DNA of 64,000 nucleotides from NCBI GenBank assembly GCA_012064385.1, contig QRDG01000621.1, positions 1,596,243 to 1,660,242 of the forward strand. Reading direction: 5' to 3'. Positions 24,501 to 36,889 of the stretch are shown here, in pieces. A program made the position numbers and the translations under genes. The notes beneath the pieces were generated by a model, which saw nothing but the letters and a program-made list of their open reading frames with translations, did not search any database and was not told where the DNA came from. Numbering within the stretch: the stretch's first letter is position 1; every line of letters begins with the position of its first letter. The stretch is from Puccinellia tenuiflora (lineage: Eukaryota; Streptophyta; Magnoliopsida; Poales; Poaceae).

Positions 24501-26189
24501 TTGCCAACATAAATTGTTTCTGTGGAGTTAAAGGGAGGCAACTATTTCAGCCATTCAGAAGCACAGACAGGACAGAGTGCAGTAATTCTATGCAAGAGGG
24601 ATCTGCTACCTACGTTCAAAGACAAGGAGCTAGAGAGAAGCCATCTGCTTCGCCAGCTTATCATTCTCTTCGACTACAGACTCATACTTATCCTGAAAAG
24701 GAACCATGTTGATGTTAGTACTAGTTAGTGCAAAATGTACAACGGGCATCTATGGTAGAATACACAGAGAAAGGGATACTGTAAGTGAGCACTACATAAT
24801 ACCAATGTACCTAACAGTTATCACCACGCAATTGTGAGTATATATCTCCCTGAGCTGATAAATAAATTCAGTCTATATCAAGCATATATTGTACGTAGCA
24901 CCTTACCGGACATCGTAGTTGGTCAATGAATCCTTCATAAAGCTCTAAAGTGGAGCTTGTACATTGATTATCTTGAACAGGAACCGCAGTTGGAAGCTTA
25001 TACTACAGAGGCAGAGGCTTTCCAACGAAAATAATTTGCAGAAACAGAACTAGGGAAGGTCTTCTGCATCTGTCTGTGCATGAATTCTCCACAGTTAGAA
25101 GATAAAGACAGACAAGAGAAAAAATGTATATTAGTCTCTTTCTTTCTTTCTTTCTGCATAAGCTGTGCATAGCAAAGTACTGGCATTTTCTTTAAAGTAT
25201 AACAAACATGTTGTAACCCGCTTGGACCTCAGACGTCAAAACAACTATTTTATTATGTGAATCAACATAACCCATGAATATAAGGATGGACTAAATCATA
25301 TAATCAACAGTTGCATGTAGCAGTGAGTACTTATGAGTGCTAATAGTGAATCTTACTTGTATGTGCACTGCTGACTGCTCAACTATTTAAAAGTATTGCA
25401 TTGAACCGGACGTACCACTCAACAAGCATTGCTGCACTGAAAAAAGTACTTGTATGTATCTTCCTGTTCACTACGGTATTTCCTCTTGTAGCAGCGTGCA
25501 AGCTCATAGGTTCTGCATCCAACAAGCAGATATGTGTTAGAATACCTGAAATCAATTGCAAAATGAGGTGAAATAAGTGCTGGTGTCTTGCAATCGGTCT
25601 CATATCCAACAACAGCTAAATCGAAATCAGAAGGTACAAGAGAATAGTCACCAAGAACACTAAAAGGCAGGCTGAAACCAGACTATAGAGAGCACTTTCC
25701 CTTGTGTGCACCCTGTGGCTCAATTTCCAGAAACAAGGTTGAAGTATCAAAGGCTAACTGACTTGTGTTGCTGAAATGCAACAATCCAAGGTATGTATGG
25801 TTCTTACAACACCTATCTTCACTAGACAATCACCATCATACGTACAAAAACTGATATTTCATTTTAGCTAGACAGAATACACAGTAGAAACAAACATTAG
25901 GACATGTTTGATTGCTGCCCAATTTAGCCTAGCCGAGAAAAAATGTCATCCCATGCGAGCTCAGCCATATGTCTTATAGTCCTATGAGATAATTGGGGTA
26001 GTGAGAGACTGAGAGCACACGATCCTTGGTCAGAGCCTTAAAGTATAATTCTTGCCCATGTTTGGTTGGATTGCACTAGCACCAAACTAAGACACCCAAG
26101 TCATTAGATTATCAAAGGCAGTTGTTTCCACTTCGGATCTACAAACCAGAGAAATCAAGAGCGATGGGATGGAAAAGTGGGGTGGCGCT

Positions 26190-26551
26190 CACCACGGTTG
26201 AGAGCTCTGAATAGGCCGCTGTGCTCCTTCTCTTCGCGCGCCGCCGCCTCCTGCTTTTCTCCTTCGGTCGAGGGTGACGAAGAAGGGGGCCAGTCGCCCA
26301 GCACGGGCGGGATCGGGCCCTCGAGAGTGTCCCTTGAGGCCGCGAAGGCACTTCGTTGCTAGGTCCATGACGTCTGATGGCGCGTTCTTCACCGGCGCTC
26401 GGCCCTTCCGGAACCCTAGATCGAAGGTCCTCGACATCAGCACCTAAGTCAAGGATGTTGGGGAGAAGAGGTGGAGGGAGGGACCTCACGGGGGAAGGGG
26501 GCAGAAAGTTGAGCGACGGAGGAAGGGGCGGAGAAGGGACGGACGCCGCCA
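26190..26551 (-). pseudogene. Captured gene-like 5' exon within CACTA-2 (unidentified)
   Basis: On the minus strand an ATG at 26551 opens a Ser/Pro-rich, low-acid N-terminus (MAASVPSPPLPPSLNF...) resembling a plastid or mitochondrial transit peptide. It is followed by a charged region and a plausible donor (GTGAGC at about 26196). The base composition is GC-rich compared with the rest of CACTA-2, which fits a captured grass first exon. I cannot name the source gene or place downstream exons with confidence in 24240-26100. Confidence 0.35.
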
Positions 26552-27599
26552 TGTGGTGCTTGCGGCGACCCGGTCTGGCGCCACCAGGGCAGATGGTCAT
26601 GGAGGCGCGTGTCACCGCCAGAGGCCGTCAAGGCTGATGGCGAGCGGGAAGCGGCGGCGGTCCCCGGTCGTGGGAGCTGCGCCTTGGCCGGCCGGAGGAG
26701 AGTGGACAGAGGGGACGTGAGAAGAGGATGCGGCGGCAGAGTAATAATAGGATCCTGGAGCAATCGTGGGATGTTTCTATATAATAATAGGATCGTCGGT
26801 TTCTTTTTTCTTTTTTTTTTTTTTTTTGAACAAGGGATCGTCGGATTCAGAGGCGGGCGATACGAAAACAATCAGTAAACTTGGAGGGAAACAGCAACGG
26901 GAAGTGAAATATTTTGCTCGCATCCACGGACATTGAGACATAGAGTTTTATATTGAAAATACTTTTTATCTATATGTTCAAATTTAAATTAAAAAAATCA
27001 TTCATTTGATTAAAATATCGATCAAATTCTTTTTCTTCCACTACATTACATATAAATTGAAGGAGCTGACTACCTCGCAATATTTATTTTGGGAACATAT
27101 TTCGGTATTTCATATGATTCAATTGAGATGGCATCGAATGATAATTCATGAATGTGTAAATTTTGTAATTCGTATATTGAAAAGGATTATTTTGGGGACA
27201 TATCAATCCAAAAATCGTATGCAAAAAATAACAGTAACACTACTTAAATCGTTCATACTTGACGATACATTATCCCGCACAAAATATTTCTTCTGGATTT
27301 GAATTTCAATAATTGAGAGGACAATATTGATTTTGGGATCATATTAGTCCAAGATTGTATGCAAAATTGACGGTGAAATTGTTCAAATCATCCAGACTTG
27401 ACCATATTATTTCTCATTCAAAAGTCAAAACATTTGCATATTTGAATTTCAAATGATATACCCACATACGGTGTTGAAATATTGCATGCAACAAGGTAGC
27501 CAAGTTAGTAACGAAATATGGGCACATTGGTTGACCTATGCCATGGATATAGCCATGATTGTGGTCATTTGGTTTTAAACTCGTTAATTTTCGTACACG

Positions 27600-29470
27600 G
27601 TAGTCATTTAAATGGGAACAATTAAAATTCCTAATCTATGGGAATTATCCATAAAATATGACCTTTATGTGAAATTTGGGTTGGTGCATTTTGCACCATA
27701 TTTTTTGTACTTGCTTCACACAAAAACACAATGTTGGCACTTAGAAAATAGAAAATGATATTTTTATAAATAATTTGTAAATTCAATTTGGCACTATTGT
27801 TTCCTATGCCAAAAATACACCTATGTGCTAGATATGGACATATTATCAAGAACTATGCCATGACTATGGCCATTATCTTTCTCATTTGGCTTGAACCCAT
27901 GATTCTTCATACAAAGTGTTTATTGTGTAAACTTTTTCTTCAACCGGTGTCATATTCTAAGTTTGGATTTTTTTCCCTAGAAACTAGTACACATAAAATG
28001 ACTTCATGGGGAAGATTTGAATTTTTGAATCTTTCTTCATTTTCTTTGAATGTTTTCAAATAAAGTTCAAAATGGCCACCATGACTATTTATAGAAAGGG
28101 GTGCAACCTTTCAAAACTATCAGTAATTTTGTGATATAATTACTACTTATGTACCTCAAAATTATTTTTTGAAAAATTTGAGAGGACACTATCACATACT
28201 TGCAGTTCAAATTTTAATTACTTTCAGAAAATCAACATAAAGTCATTTAAATATGAAAAATTAGATAGAAAGCATGAAAATTCCCAATGTTTGGCATTAT
28301 CCATAAAATATGGCCTACTTGATGTGAAAATTGGTTCGTGCCATTTTGCATCATATTGTTCGTATTTGCTTCACACAAAAAAAACACATTTTGGCACTTA
28401 AAAATGAAAAATATATTTTTATAAATAATTTGAAAACTCAATCCGACACTAGTGTTTCCCATGCCAAAATACACCTATCTGCCAATATGAACACATTATA
28501 ATGAACTATGGCATGGATATGGCCGTGATCTTGCTCATTTGGCTTGAAACCCATGAATCTTCATACATGATAGTGTATATTGTGAAGACTTTCTTTTCAA
28601 AAATTTCAAATTCTAAGTTTAGCATTTTTTCTAGCAACTAGTACACCTAAAAGGACTTCATGCGGAAGAATTATTTTTGAATTTTTTTCATTTTCTTTGG
28701 GTTTTTTTTAAAGAATGGCGAACATGGCTATTCATAAAACAAAGTCGGATCTTTCAAAAAGATCAGCGATTCTTTGATATAATCGCTAATTGTGTACCTC
28801 AAAATGATATTTTGAAAATTATCAGAGCAAAATTATCACATACTTATGGTTCAAATTTGAATTAATATCAGAAAATCAATATAAAGTCATTTAAACATGC
28901 AAAATTAGACATAAAACGATAAAATTCATAATATTTGGATATTATACACAAAATATGTCCTGCAATATGTGAAAATTGGATTGGTGTCATTATGCACCAT
29001 ATTTTCCATACTTGCTTAAAAAATAAATACATATTTGGAACTTAGAGATTGGAAAATAATATTTTCCTACAGGCAGCGCATTATAACACTAAAAAGAAGA
29101 AGCATGCGGGCCATCTGTCCGGCCTGTCGCATGCGCATGCAAGAAATTGGGCCGCCCAACTCCCGCACAGTCTTCAATGATTAATCATTAACAGGGGTCA
29201 AATTTTTCGAAACTATCGGTCATTCTGTGATACAATCACTACTTGTGTACCATACAATGATTTTTGAAAAAAAAACTATCACATATTTGTAGTTCAAATT
29301 TGAATTGATTTTGAAAAATCAGCGTAACGTCGTTTAAGTGGGAGAAATTAGATAGAAAGTAAGAAATTTTATAATATCTGGGGATTATCCATCTAATATG
29401 ACCAACTTTTTGTGAAAATTGGATTTGTTCTATTTTACGCCATATTTTGGACTTGCTTCATAAAAAAAGG
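27600..29470. repeat. Long AT-rich tandem repeat inside CACTA-2
   Basis: A ~650 bp unit recurs about four times with growing divergence. ATTATCCATAAAATATGACC-type words are followed by GTGAAA-TTGG, GCACCATATT and CTTGCTTCACA near 27646, 28290, 28940 and 29385. The last spacing is shorter (~440 bp). No conserved open frame runs through the units. This looks like expansion of non-coding cargo within the element. Confidence 0.65.
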
Positions 29471-29719
29471 GTCAAATGGCCAGCATGGCTATTCATAGAA
29501 AGGGGTAGAATATTTCAAATGTTGATTCTGTATGAAAAGGTGATTACCCTAAAAGTTTTACGTAGTTTTTTAGACAAAGAACTTTCCTTTTTTTTCTCTC
29601 TCAACCTAATATTGTTTAATTTCTCAAAAAGGGAATCCGGCGGTCAAATTTGTAGGCCAATGCAATAGAACTATGTATTATATACTAAGCTATAACTATT
29701 ATTAGGCTATGTGTTTATC

Positions 29720-30130
29720 AAAACGCACAACTAACTGGCTGTCCTGATGGTAACGTTCTGCTCACCAATGATTTGGCATTGGTTCGAACCTCAAGTCCAC
29801 GCCAGTTTTTTAAATTACTTGAACTTGTCGCGCTACCAACTACAAGTAAATTGTATTGATGATATAGAACATGTGGTGCCGTGTCGCGTGATGGCTAGCT
29901 CACTTTAGCACTAGGAGGTGTCGAGGTGATCGTGGGTTCAAGTCACGCCGCCAACGTATTACACGTCATGCCAACAAAATTTGTTTTGGTTTATTTTTAA
30001 GTGCATGTTACGTACTTAATTAGATTGAGTGCCACATATCAGCTTCCTTAAACACTTCCCGTGGTGGGTCGCCGGTTAGCTCCCTCTGGTTTGATGTACG
30101 TGGTCATGAGTTCAAAACCTTAGAGACCTC
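29720..30130. repeat. Three tRNA-like segments at the right side of CACTA-2
   Basis: Three successive ~130 bp segments each contain a pol III B-box-like word: GGTTCGAACC near 29783, GGGTTCAAGTC near 29934 and GAGTTCAAAACC near 30108. The second also has TGGCTAGCTCACTTTAGCA, similar to an A box. None folds into a complete tRNA on inspection. They may be SINE or tRNA-derived pieces gathered by the element. Confidence 0.35.
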
Positions 30131-32495
30131 CAATTTTTTTGAGGTATTTCTATATTTGACAAGTGGGGTCCCATATTATATTGGGTCACACAAGATAGCA
30201 TTCTATTAAAAATTGCGCAAACTCTTCCATTAAATCTGACTTGTGTGGGGTCCCGCGTGATATTTAGTGACGGTGTAAAACCACCACGGTCTCAATTCGT
30301 CACTATTAAGATGCCCCTCCCAACTAGTTAATCCGTGACGGTTTGCCCGTGACAAAATATGCAACTGTCATTGATTACTGTACATCTGTGACGCCAGAGG
30401 CAATTTGTCACCGATTAAGCCATATCAATGACGGTTTGGAACTTTGTCATGAGGCATTTTGTCACTAAAAGTCATTTCTCTTGTAGTGAGTCATGACTAC
30501 CACGTGTGGATTGAGCGCATAATGCCGGTGATGATTCGAGGCTATGTCGATGAGGAGACTTGGCGAACACTTGCGGAGTTGAGCTTTTTCTTCCGCCAGA
30601 TTTGTGCAAGGGAGTTAGATCGTGAAGTGCTTGAGAAGCTGCATGAACAGGCACCCGAGTTGCTTTGCAAGCTGGAGATGTTACTTCCGCCAGGTTTTTT
30701 TAATCCGATGCAACATATGATCTTGCATCTCCCGCACGAGGCTTTGCTGGGGGGGCCTGTGTCGACCCGTTGGCAGTTTGGGCCTGAGAGAGAAATGAAG
30801 AAGCTACGTGGAAATTGCGGCAATAAATGCAAGATCGAGGCATCCATGGCCGAGGCATGCCTTAACGAGGAGGTGTCAAACTTCACGACAAGGTATTATC
30901 ATGCCAACATTCCCACAAAGCACAATCCAGTCCTTTGCTACAATGTAGCCAACCCTGAAGATGTACCCAAGCTTAGCATCTTCATAGGGCTCGGTGGCAA
31001 ATCAAGTGGCACGAAGAAGTTCATCATGAATAAACTCGAGCGGGATATGATAAGCTCGTATATCTTGTTAAGTATGGTGGAAGTGAAGCCGTACATCGAG
31101 TAAGTCTTTCACCATTTAGTATTTCACAAACATTCACTCCTATATTCGTGGCTAACTCCTCTTTTCTCATTGGCGTAGACGATTCATTCGTGAAAACTGG
31201 AAGCTGAGAAGGGAACCTAACCCGAAAGAGTCGAAGGATCTTTTTGACAAGGGTGCTGGTTTTGACAAGTGTGGTGGTTTCATCAGCTGGTTCGCGGGTT
31301 TGGTACTGTTCTATCTAACTTTTCTAGTGTCGTGGACATTCATATAGCATTCCTCGTTCTAAACTTGCCATGCTAAACTTGCAGGCAAAAAAGGACAAAC
31401 AAATGAAGCCAGAGCTTAGAAAGATTGCCCATGGCTTTGGCCATTCCGTCAACTCATTCCATGCTTATGATGTGAATGGATATCGCTTCCATACCCATGA
31501 GTACACAACAAACCGGGCCAATCGGAAGACAATAAATAGTGGGGTGTTATGTGAAGGCTCGGATAAACTCCATTACTATGGAAGAGTCGAGGCTATATAC
31601 GAGTTGAATTATGGCTTTGGTAAAGGGCTAAATCCCGTTGTATTCAAATGCCATTGGTTCGACCCGCATCGGGTGAGACGGGATCCTAGAATTGGATTGG
31701 TCGAAGTTGAACAAAGCTCCAAGTATTCGGGAGACGACGTCTACATTTTGGCTACCCAGGCCTTCCAAGTATTCTATCTCCCGTACCCGTGCAAGAAAAC
31801 AGCAAAAGCATATCAAAAGCGTCTACAAGGGTGGGATGTTGTGATGACGGTACCTCCGCACAATAGGCCGCCTATGCCTAACAGTGAAGATTACCGGCGC
31901 CTAGAGCCCTCAACATTCGAAGGCGAGTTTTATCAGGAAGGAGGGCTCCCTGGGATATTCACTATCAAGTTGCCGACCGATGATGACATGGAATACGTCG
32001 AAGAAGACGAAGCTGCGGGAATGGAGGAAGACACAGCGCATGATGAAGTCGTGGAGGTTCATAACCAAGCCGATGTGTCTTTGCTAGAGCGGTTCCACGC
32101 AGGACTTGACGTCGATGAGCCACAGGGACCACCTCCTGGTTCCGTGGAGGGTTGGTGGTGTGGCGACCCCGACAGTGATGACGACACGAGTGGTCCAATA
32201 GTTGATCCCAATGATCTCGACACAGGCTACTGATAGCGATGAGGACACATGTATTAGTAATTGGCAGTCTAGCTTATATGTAATAGGTCAATGCTACTCT
32301 ATGTAACCGTGATTGTCAGTCTAGTTTATTTTCTGAGAACTCATTGTCGCTACTCCATGTATTTTGTTTTATTCTAATTGTTGCTTCATCTAAAATGTGA
32401 TTTTTTTTACTATACTCATTATTGCTTCATCTATTAAATTTAATTTTGGATCATGTGTACTGATTAAACCTATTTGTTTTGTCAATGCAGGAAAT

Positions 32496-34779
32496 ATGAC
32501 AGGGGGAAGCAGTCTGAGGAAGGCCATCACAAAAAAGGTGGGCAACGTGAAGAAACTCCTGGGTGGTTCGAGTTCGTCTCGACGACCTTCACCGTCACAC
32601 TCACCTCCACGTGCGAGGAGTGCACGGCGTGGGAGTACGAGGAGAGAGAGTCCTCCCCCGGCCGAGGAGTCCTCCGACGAGGAGGACGTGGAGTACGAGC
32701 AGGAGCCGGAGCCGGATTCTGAGGACGAGTCGCTGGACGAGGAGGACAGCGAGGAGGAGGGGGGCGAGGAGGACAGCGAGGAGGAGGGGGGAGAGGAGGG
32801 ACCTCCGCTGGGCACGTTCGAGCTTGACCCGTCGCTGCAGTGGGAGCCGCCGGAGGAGGAGTGGGTTGAGACGGACCCGACTATCCCTCCGCCACAGAGT
32901 AAGCCGCCGTATCAGCGGGGGGCCGCGACCCTCCCCGATCTTCCTTACGGCTCACGTCACACGCTTCTCGTTCCCACCGGGGCAAGGTACATCTAATTAT
33001 TCATGTTCAATTTTTGCTTTTTCACTTGTGTTTTGACCCGCTAACCATACTAATTTTGATTTTTTCATTGTGTAGATCGTTTGAGTACGTGCCTGCTAAG
33101 GCCAAGGGACAGCGTACCTACTCGAGCATCCTTGGATGTCTTGTGCGCAAGTTCTTCCCTGGGATTGTCACCCTCCCAGATGGTACCACGAGTGTAGCTT
33201 GGACGTTCAACCATTACACCTACGCGGAGGATCCCGAGGACGAGGAGGCGAACATGGCGGAGAAGACACTCCGCTACTTCTGGGTAAGTTTGCTTGACTT
33301 CTATAAATCCTAGATTTCACTAGTGGCTTTAACCCTATTCTACCTATGTGCATGCTTGCAGAACTACTTCTCCTACCGGCCGGAGCACGAGGCCCAGTGC
33401 ACGGCGGTCCTTGTGGAGATGGCCTCCAAGATTGTGAGGGACATGCACTACGAGGCTCGGGTGAACAGTGTCCGCAATTGGTACGCCGAGAGGAAGATCA
33501 AGCTGGACAAGAAGCGTGCCCGGGACATCTTGATGCAGCCATGGCAGTACCTGCAGGTAGCCGCATTTCTATATTATCGATTTTGTTGACCGCCATGTAA
33601 TATCGTTAATATGTGTGTTATGTGTATGTAGGTGCCTCCTCCCTACGTTGGTAACAATTCTGAGTGCCACCTCGCGATGGTAGCGTGGTGGACTAGCAAG
33701 GAGTACCTCAAGCTCCACGAGGAGGGAAAGGCAAAGCGGGCGTACAACAAGGGTGGAACACACCGCCAAGGCAGTCGCAACCTCTACCAATGCGTGCAAA
33801 ATGAGGTAAGCAAATCCATTCTTTAGTCCACCTAAGTTCGTGCTCTCTTTTGCAATATTTCCTGCTTTTCACCTATGTTCGTGCTCTCTTTGTAGAAAGC
33901 GAAGACCGGCGTAGAGCCCTCGACCTTCGCCGTTTGGTCAAAGTTCCGGAAGCTGGATGAGCCGGATCCTGACACGGGGTCGTTGTGGATCAACCCCGGC
34001 GCCGAGCTCCGGAGCACGGGGTACACGGCGAAGTTCAAGGAGTGCAACGGTGAGGATGCTGACCCTCCCACCAGTCCACTTGACGTCGAGGCTATCGTGC
34101 TTGCGGGGGGAGGCAAGGGGAATGGCCGGTTGTGGATAGGTGACGGCTACGTTGACCCTCGCACCGTCCCGTCCCTACGCCAGGTCCGCCGTGGGAGGGC
34201 GCCTGGTGCGCCTGCTGTGGAGACCCACCCACGAGTTTCGGGTCTGGTTGTCGACCAGCTCCGGGAGCAGGTTAGTCAGTAGCAGGTGCTCTTTGAGCAG
34301 CAGCAGGAGCAGATCCGACATCAGCAGGAGCAGATCCGGCAGCAGCAGGAGGCGTCCAGGCAGATGATGGAGTGGATGACGGCCAACATGCAGCGCTTGG
34401 CTCCTGCGGACGGGACTCTTGCTTTTGCTCCACCGACGTTCCCATGGGTATGTCGTCAACTTGTCATTCTATCCATCTTACTGTTCTAACTTAGTTATCT
34501 TTGTAATGCGAGCGTTTTTCCATGTTGTAGATGGATCCAGGATCGGCGGGTGGATCTCACTCGATGGCGCCGCAGCCGTCGCCTGGTGGCCAGGACGATC
34601 CGGAGCAGCAGCCCCACTTCACAAACCCTTCCGTTGTCCGGAGGCTTCCGTGGGTATGCTCGCATGACTCTTTCTCCGAAGTTTTAGTCCGCTTTCTTTT
34701 AATACCAATGCCATTTCCACCTAGTTGTCGAACTTATCATTTTCTTGCAAACGTGTAGGATCAGGATCCTCCTCAATGA
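32496..34779 (+). pseudogene. CACTA-1 ORF2, En/Spm second protein (Transposase_24-like)
   Basis: Seven exons with GT/AG borders can be traced: 32496-32986, 33076-33283, 33361-33556, 33632-33805, 33896-34447, 34531-34653 and 34759-34779. The N-terminus is a basic-Ser then very acidic region (EEDSEEEGGEE). The core has a GCLVRKFFPGIV block, a WF/NYFSYR segment and a VAWWTSKEYLK block typical of the plant En/Spm family. Near the C-terminus there is a Gln-rich coiled coil (QQQEQIRHQQEQIRQQQ). By analogy with TNPA it should bind the TTTGCCGTG subterminal repeats. An in-frame stop at 34280-34282 precedes the coiled coil, so this copy is probably truncated. Confidence 0.75.
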
Positions 34780-35384
34780 TGTTGAGGACCTACTCCGCCG
34801 CAGGAAGGATCAGGTTAGTTAACATTATAACTTGCTACCACTCTCGTTTGAAAACTTACTTCATGTCTCACTTAGATCGACATAGCCAATCAATGAATCT
34901 TCAATGGTCACTTGTGTCTTTTTGTTTATCACATAGAACAACTTGTGTCTTATTGTTTACTACATCTAACTTAGATCATGTCTTTTGATTTACAACATCT
35001 AGACTTGTGCATTTTAACTTGTCATACTCATGATTTTTGTATGAACTTGTAGGAGGATCAACGATGACGTCCATCTTGCCCATCCGTCCATCGTCACGGA
35101 GTTCATGTGCTATGTGCTGTTTGAGACTATGTGTTGTTTGAGAATGTGGAGTTTGAACTATGTTGAGTTCATGGTTGTGAAGTTAATGTTGATTTTAGTC
35201 GACGAGCTATGTTTGTACTATGTGGATGCTATGTTTGTGGTGTTTGATCTTGTTTATATATGTTTGATCATGTTTATCATCTGTCAATTATGTGCATTTG
35301 CACACTGTGAATTATCGTCTGTGAATTTTCTGTAAACTGCAGGGATTTTTGCAAAAACAGCAAAAATCTGTGACATTATGGTCA

Positions 35385-35910
35385 CTTTGCCGTGTAAAGG
35401 CACACGGCAAAGGCCGTGCCGTGCAGCTGCACACGGCAAAGCCCACACGTGGCGGCCACCTGTGCTCCTGGCATGTTTGCCAGGACCATGCCGTGTGTGT
35501 TTAGGGCAAGCACACGGCAAAGAGCCGATGCAGGCATCCTGGACAAAGCTGATGTGCCGTGCGTCTTGGTGGAAGGATCACGGCAAAGACAGCGTCTTTG
35601 CCGTGCGTCTAAGGCCGCGGATCACGGCAAAGATTTAAACTATGCCGTGCGTCTGGTCTGTTACACACGGCAAAGAAGTGGTCGCCGTTTTGACCCTCCT
35701 CTGACATCTTCTGACACATTTATTGTGCCGTCGAGTATGGGAGGCACACGGCAAAGTCTTTGCCGTGATTGTTTGGGCAAAGCGCACGGCAAAGTTCTTT
35801 GCCGACGCGTATTATGCCGTGTGGGGTTTGCCGTGCGAGTCATCACGGCAAAGCGTTTGCCGTGTTCCGAAACACCTTTGCCGTGTCTTCTGGCCTCATG
35901 GCAAAGACGC
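35385..35910. repeat. CACTA-1 right subterminal repeats
   Basis: More than a dozen copies of TTTGCCGTG and CACGGCAAAG occur in both orientations, often as close inverted pairs, up to the terminus at 35924. The array is longer than the one seen on the left, consistent with loss of part of the left end. Confidence 0.85.
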
Positions 35911-35927
35911 TGTTTCTGGTAGTGAGA

Positions 35928-36860
35928 GTTGGTCGCACCGCCCCAGCTCCTCTCACCCTCCTCCTCGATAGGTTCGCCGGCGGGAGACGACGTGGGAGAG
36001 GAGGCAAACCTCCTCCTATGCATCGTTATAGCATTAGGGGATAGGTTTATGGCTAGTTTATGGTTTGCCTCTATTGTGACTGGCGGGATGATGAAGGGGA
36101 TTAGGTCGTCGGAGCTTGCGAGCGGCTTCCAGAGGTTGGTGGCGGCGATGCTGACTGTGGTGCACTACACTGTGGAGCCTAAGATGGGCGGCGATGCTAC
36201 CTCTGCCTCCCCTTCATTATAGCAGATTTTGCCTCCATTGTATAGCCATCACGGTGTAGTGGTGTTTGAGAAGATGACCTCAAGCCCGATGTACGGCCTA
36301 TGTTGCAAGGATCTCGAGCCGCAGGTGTTCCATTGTGACAGTCATCACCATCTTGCATCTGCTTCTTGCAGCCGAAAGGTGGCCCTCCTCGGCCACACAA
36401 CGTTGGTTGCTCTTCGCTCAGGCGTGATGCCGATGCAGAGAATCATCGATTACTCTGCGGTGCCGCCCCTATTTGTTCGTCCCGGGCGACGATATAGTTG
36501 GCTCGTGCGTGGAGTGTGTCTCGTCAGTGCGGTGGAAAAGGATCAAGTCGTGTTTTGCAGATTTGTTTCAGCATTATTGGTGTAAAAGTGTGGGCCCTCA
36601 CTATATATTCTCTTTTTTATGGATCTTCTTGTAAAAAGTAATCCCACCGCCGATATATAATTGCTAAAATTCTCAAAACCGCATTAACATTACACCATTG
36701 GTCAGTGACACATTGACCAATCACATTTTAATCGAACCGTGCAGTAACTAAATTTAGCCAGCTATCCACCGTAGACCCCATGTCAGACATTTCAACAGCG
36801 TGGTCGAGATTGCTGGTGTATACTATGCAGCCACGTATATAGCCATTATTAACTCTGCCA
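35928..36860. repeat. Local duplication, copy A
   Basis: The sequence from GAGTTGGTCGCACCG onward matches 45244-46060 (copy B) at an estimated 75-80 percent with small indels. Its last part (ACACCATTGGTCAGT...CATTTCAAC, 36690-36800) also matches 47750-47880. Short frames such as the one with FASIVTGGMMKGI are shared in part between A and B but are broken by stops, so this looks like a decayed gene or repeat unit. The source is not recognised. Confidence 0.6.
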
Positions 36861-36889
36861 CACCGCATACGCTCGCTGTATAAAAGTCA

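Larger units (their letters stand above)
23650..30488. mobile_element. CACTA-2, non-autonomous CACTA nested in CACTA-1 ORF1
   Basis: Ends are CACTACAAGGGAAAAGACTT on the left and, read inward from the right, CACTACAAGAGAAATGACTT, flanked by the 3 bp duplication AGT at 23647-23649 and 30489-30491. Subterminal arrays of TTTTGTCAC/GTGACAAAA words fill ~23675-23925 and ~30265-30475. There is no transposase; the cargo is a gene-like segment (24240-26880), AT-rich long repeats (27000-29470) and tRNA-like segments (29720-30130). It would need a transposase recognising this TIR family supplied in trans. Confidence 0.92.
21667..32233 (+). pseudogene. CACTA-1 transposase ORF1 (Transpos_assoc, tnp2, DUF4218, DUF4216), interrupted
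   Basis: The coding parts are 21667-23649, 30489-31099, 31179-31302 and 31385-32233, the last three joined by GT/AG introns. Order of domains: an N-terminal transposase-associated region with a CPCMKCANRK cysteine motif; the tnp2 catalytic region with ISTDGFNPYG and DVMHTEKN blocks; DUF4218 (LLPPGFFNPMQHM, LGGPVSTRWQF); and DUF4216 (DVNGYRFHT, VFKCHWFDP), ending in an acidic tail. It would cut and rejoin CACTA ends. Two in-frame stops (22078-22080 and 22117-22119) and the 6.8 kb CACTA-2 insertion after GLKS make it non-functional. The start is the first Met before the MENREWMY block. Confidence 0.85.
20190..35924 (+). mobile_element. CACTA-1, En/Spm-type DNA transposon (left terminus not found)
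   Basis: The right end reads ...TTTCTGGTAGTG at 35924, the inverse of a CACTACCAGAAA terminus. Both ends carry arrays of the palindromic subterminal words TTTGCCGTG/CACGGCAAAG (20190-20345 and 35385-35910). Inside, in order, are a GC-rich leader, two hairpins, ORF1 (tnp2 transposase) and ORF2 (second En/Spm protein), all on the plus strand. CACTA-2 is nested within ORF1. I could not find a CACTACCAG terminus to the left; it may be truncated or lie beyond the retrotransposon and gap. Comparison with the paralogous sequence at 45242 shows the right junction at ...AGTG|AGAGTTGGTCG. Confidence 0.88.

Noticed and set aside
24274..24531. Plus-strand frame beginning MDSGSPDVILGQQLL as a gene
   Set aside because: No domain, no exon borders of good quality, lies inside a transposon; kept only as possible cargo.
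35385..35910. Regularly spaced palindromes resembling a CRISPR array
   Set aside because: Spacing is irregular, motif is the CACTA subterminal word in both orientations, and the genome is a plant.
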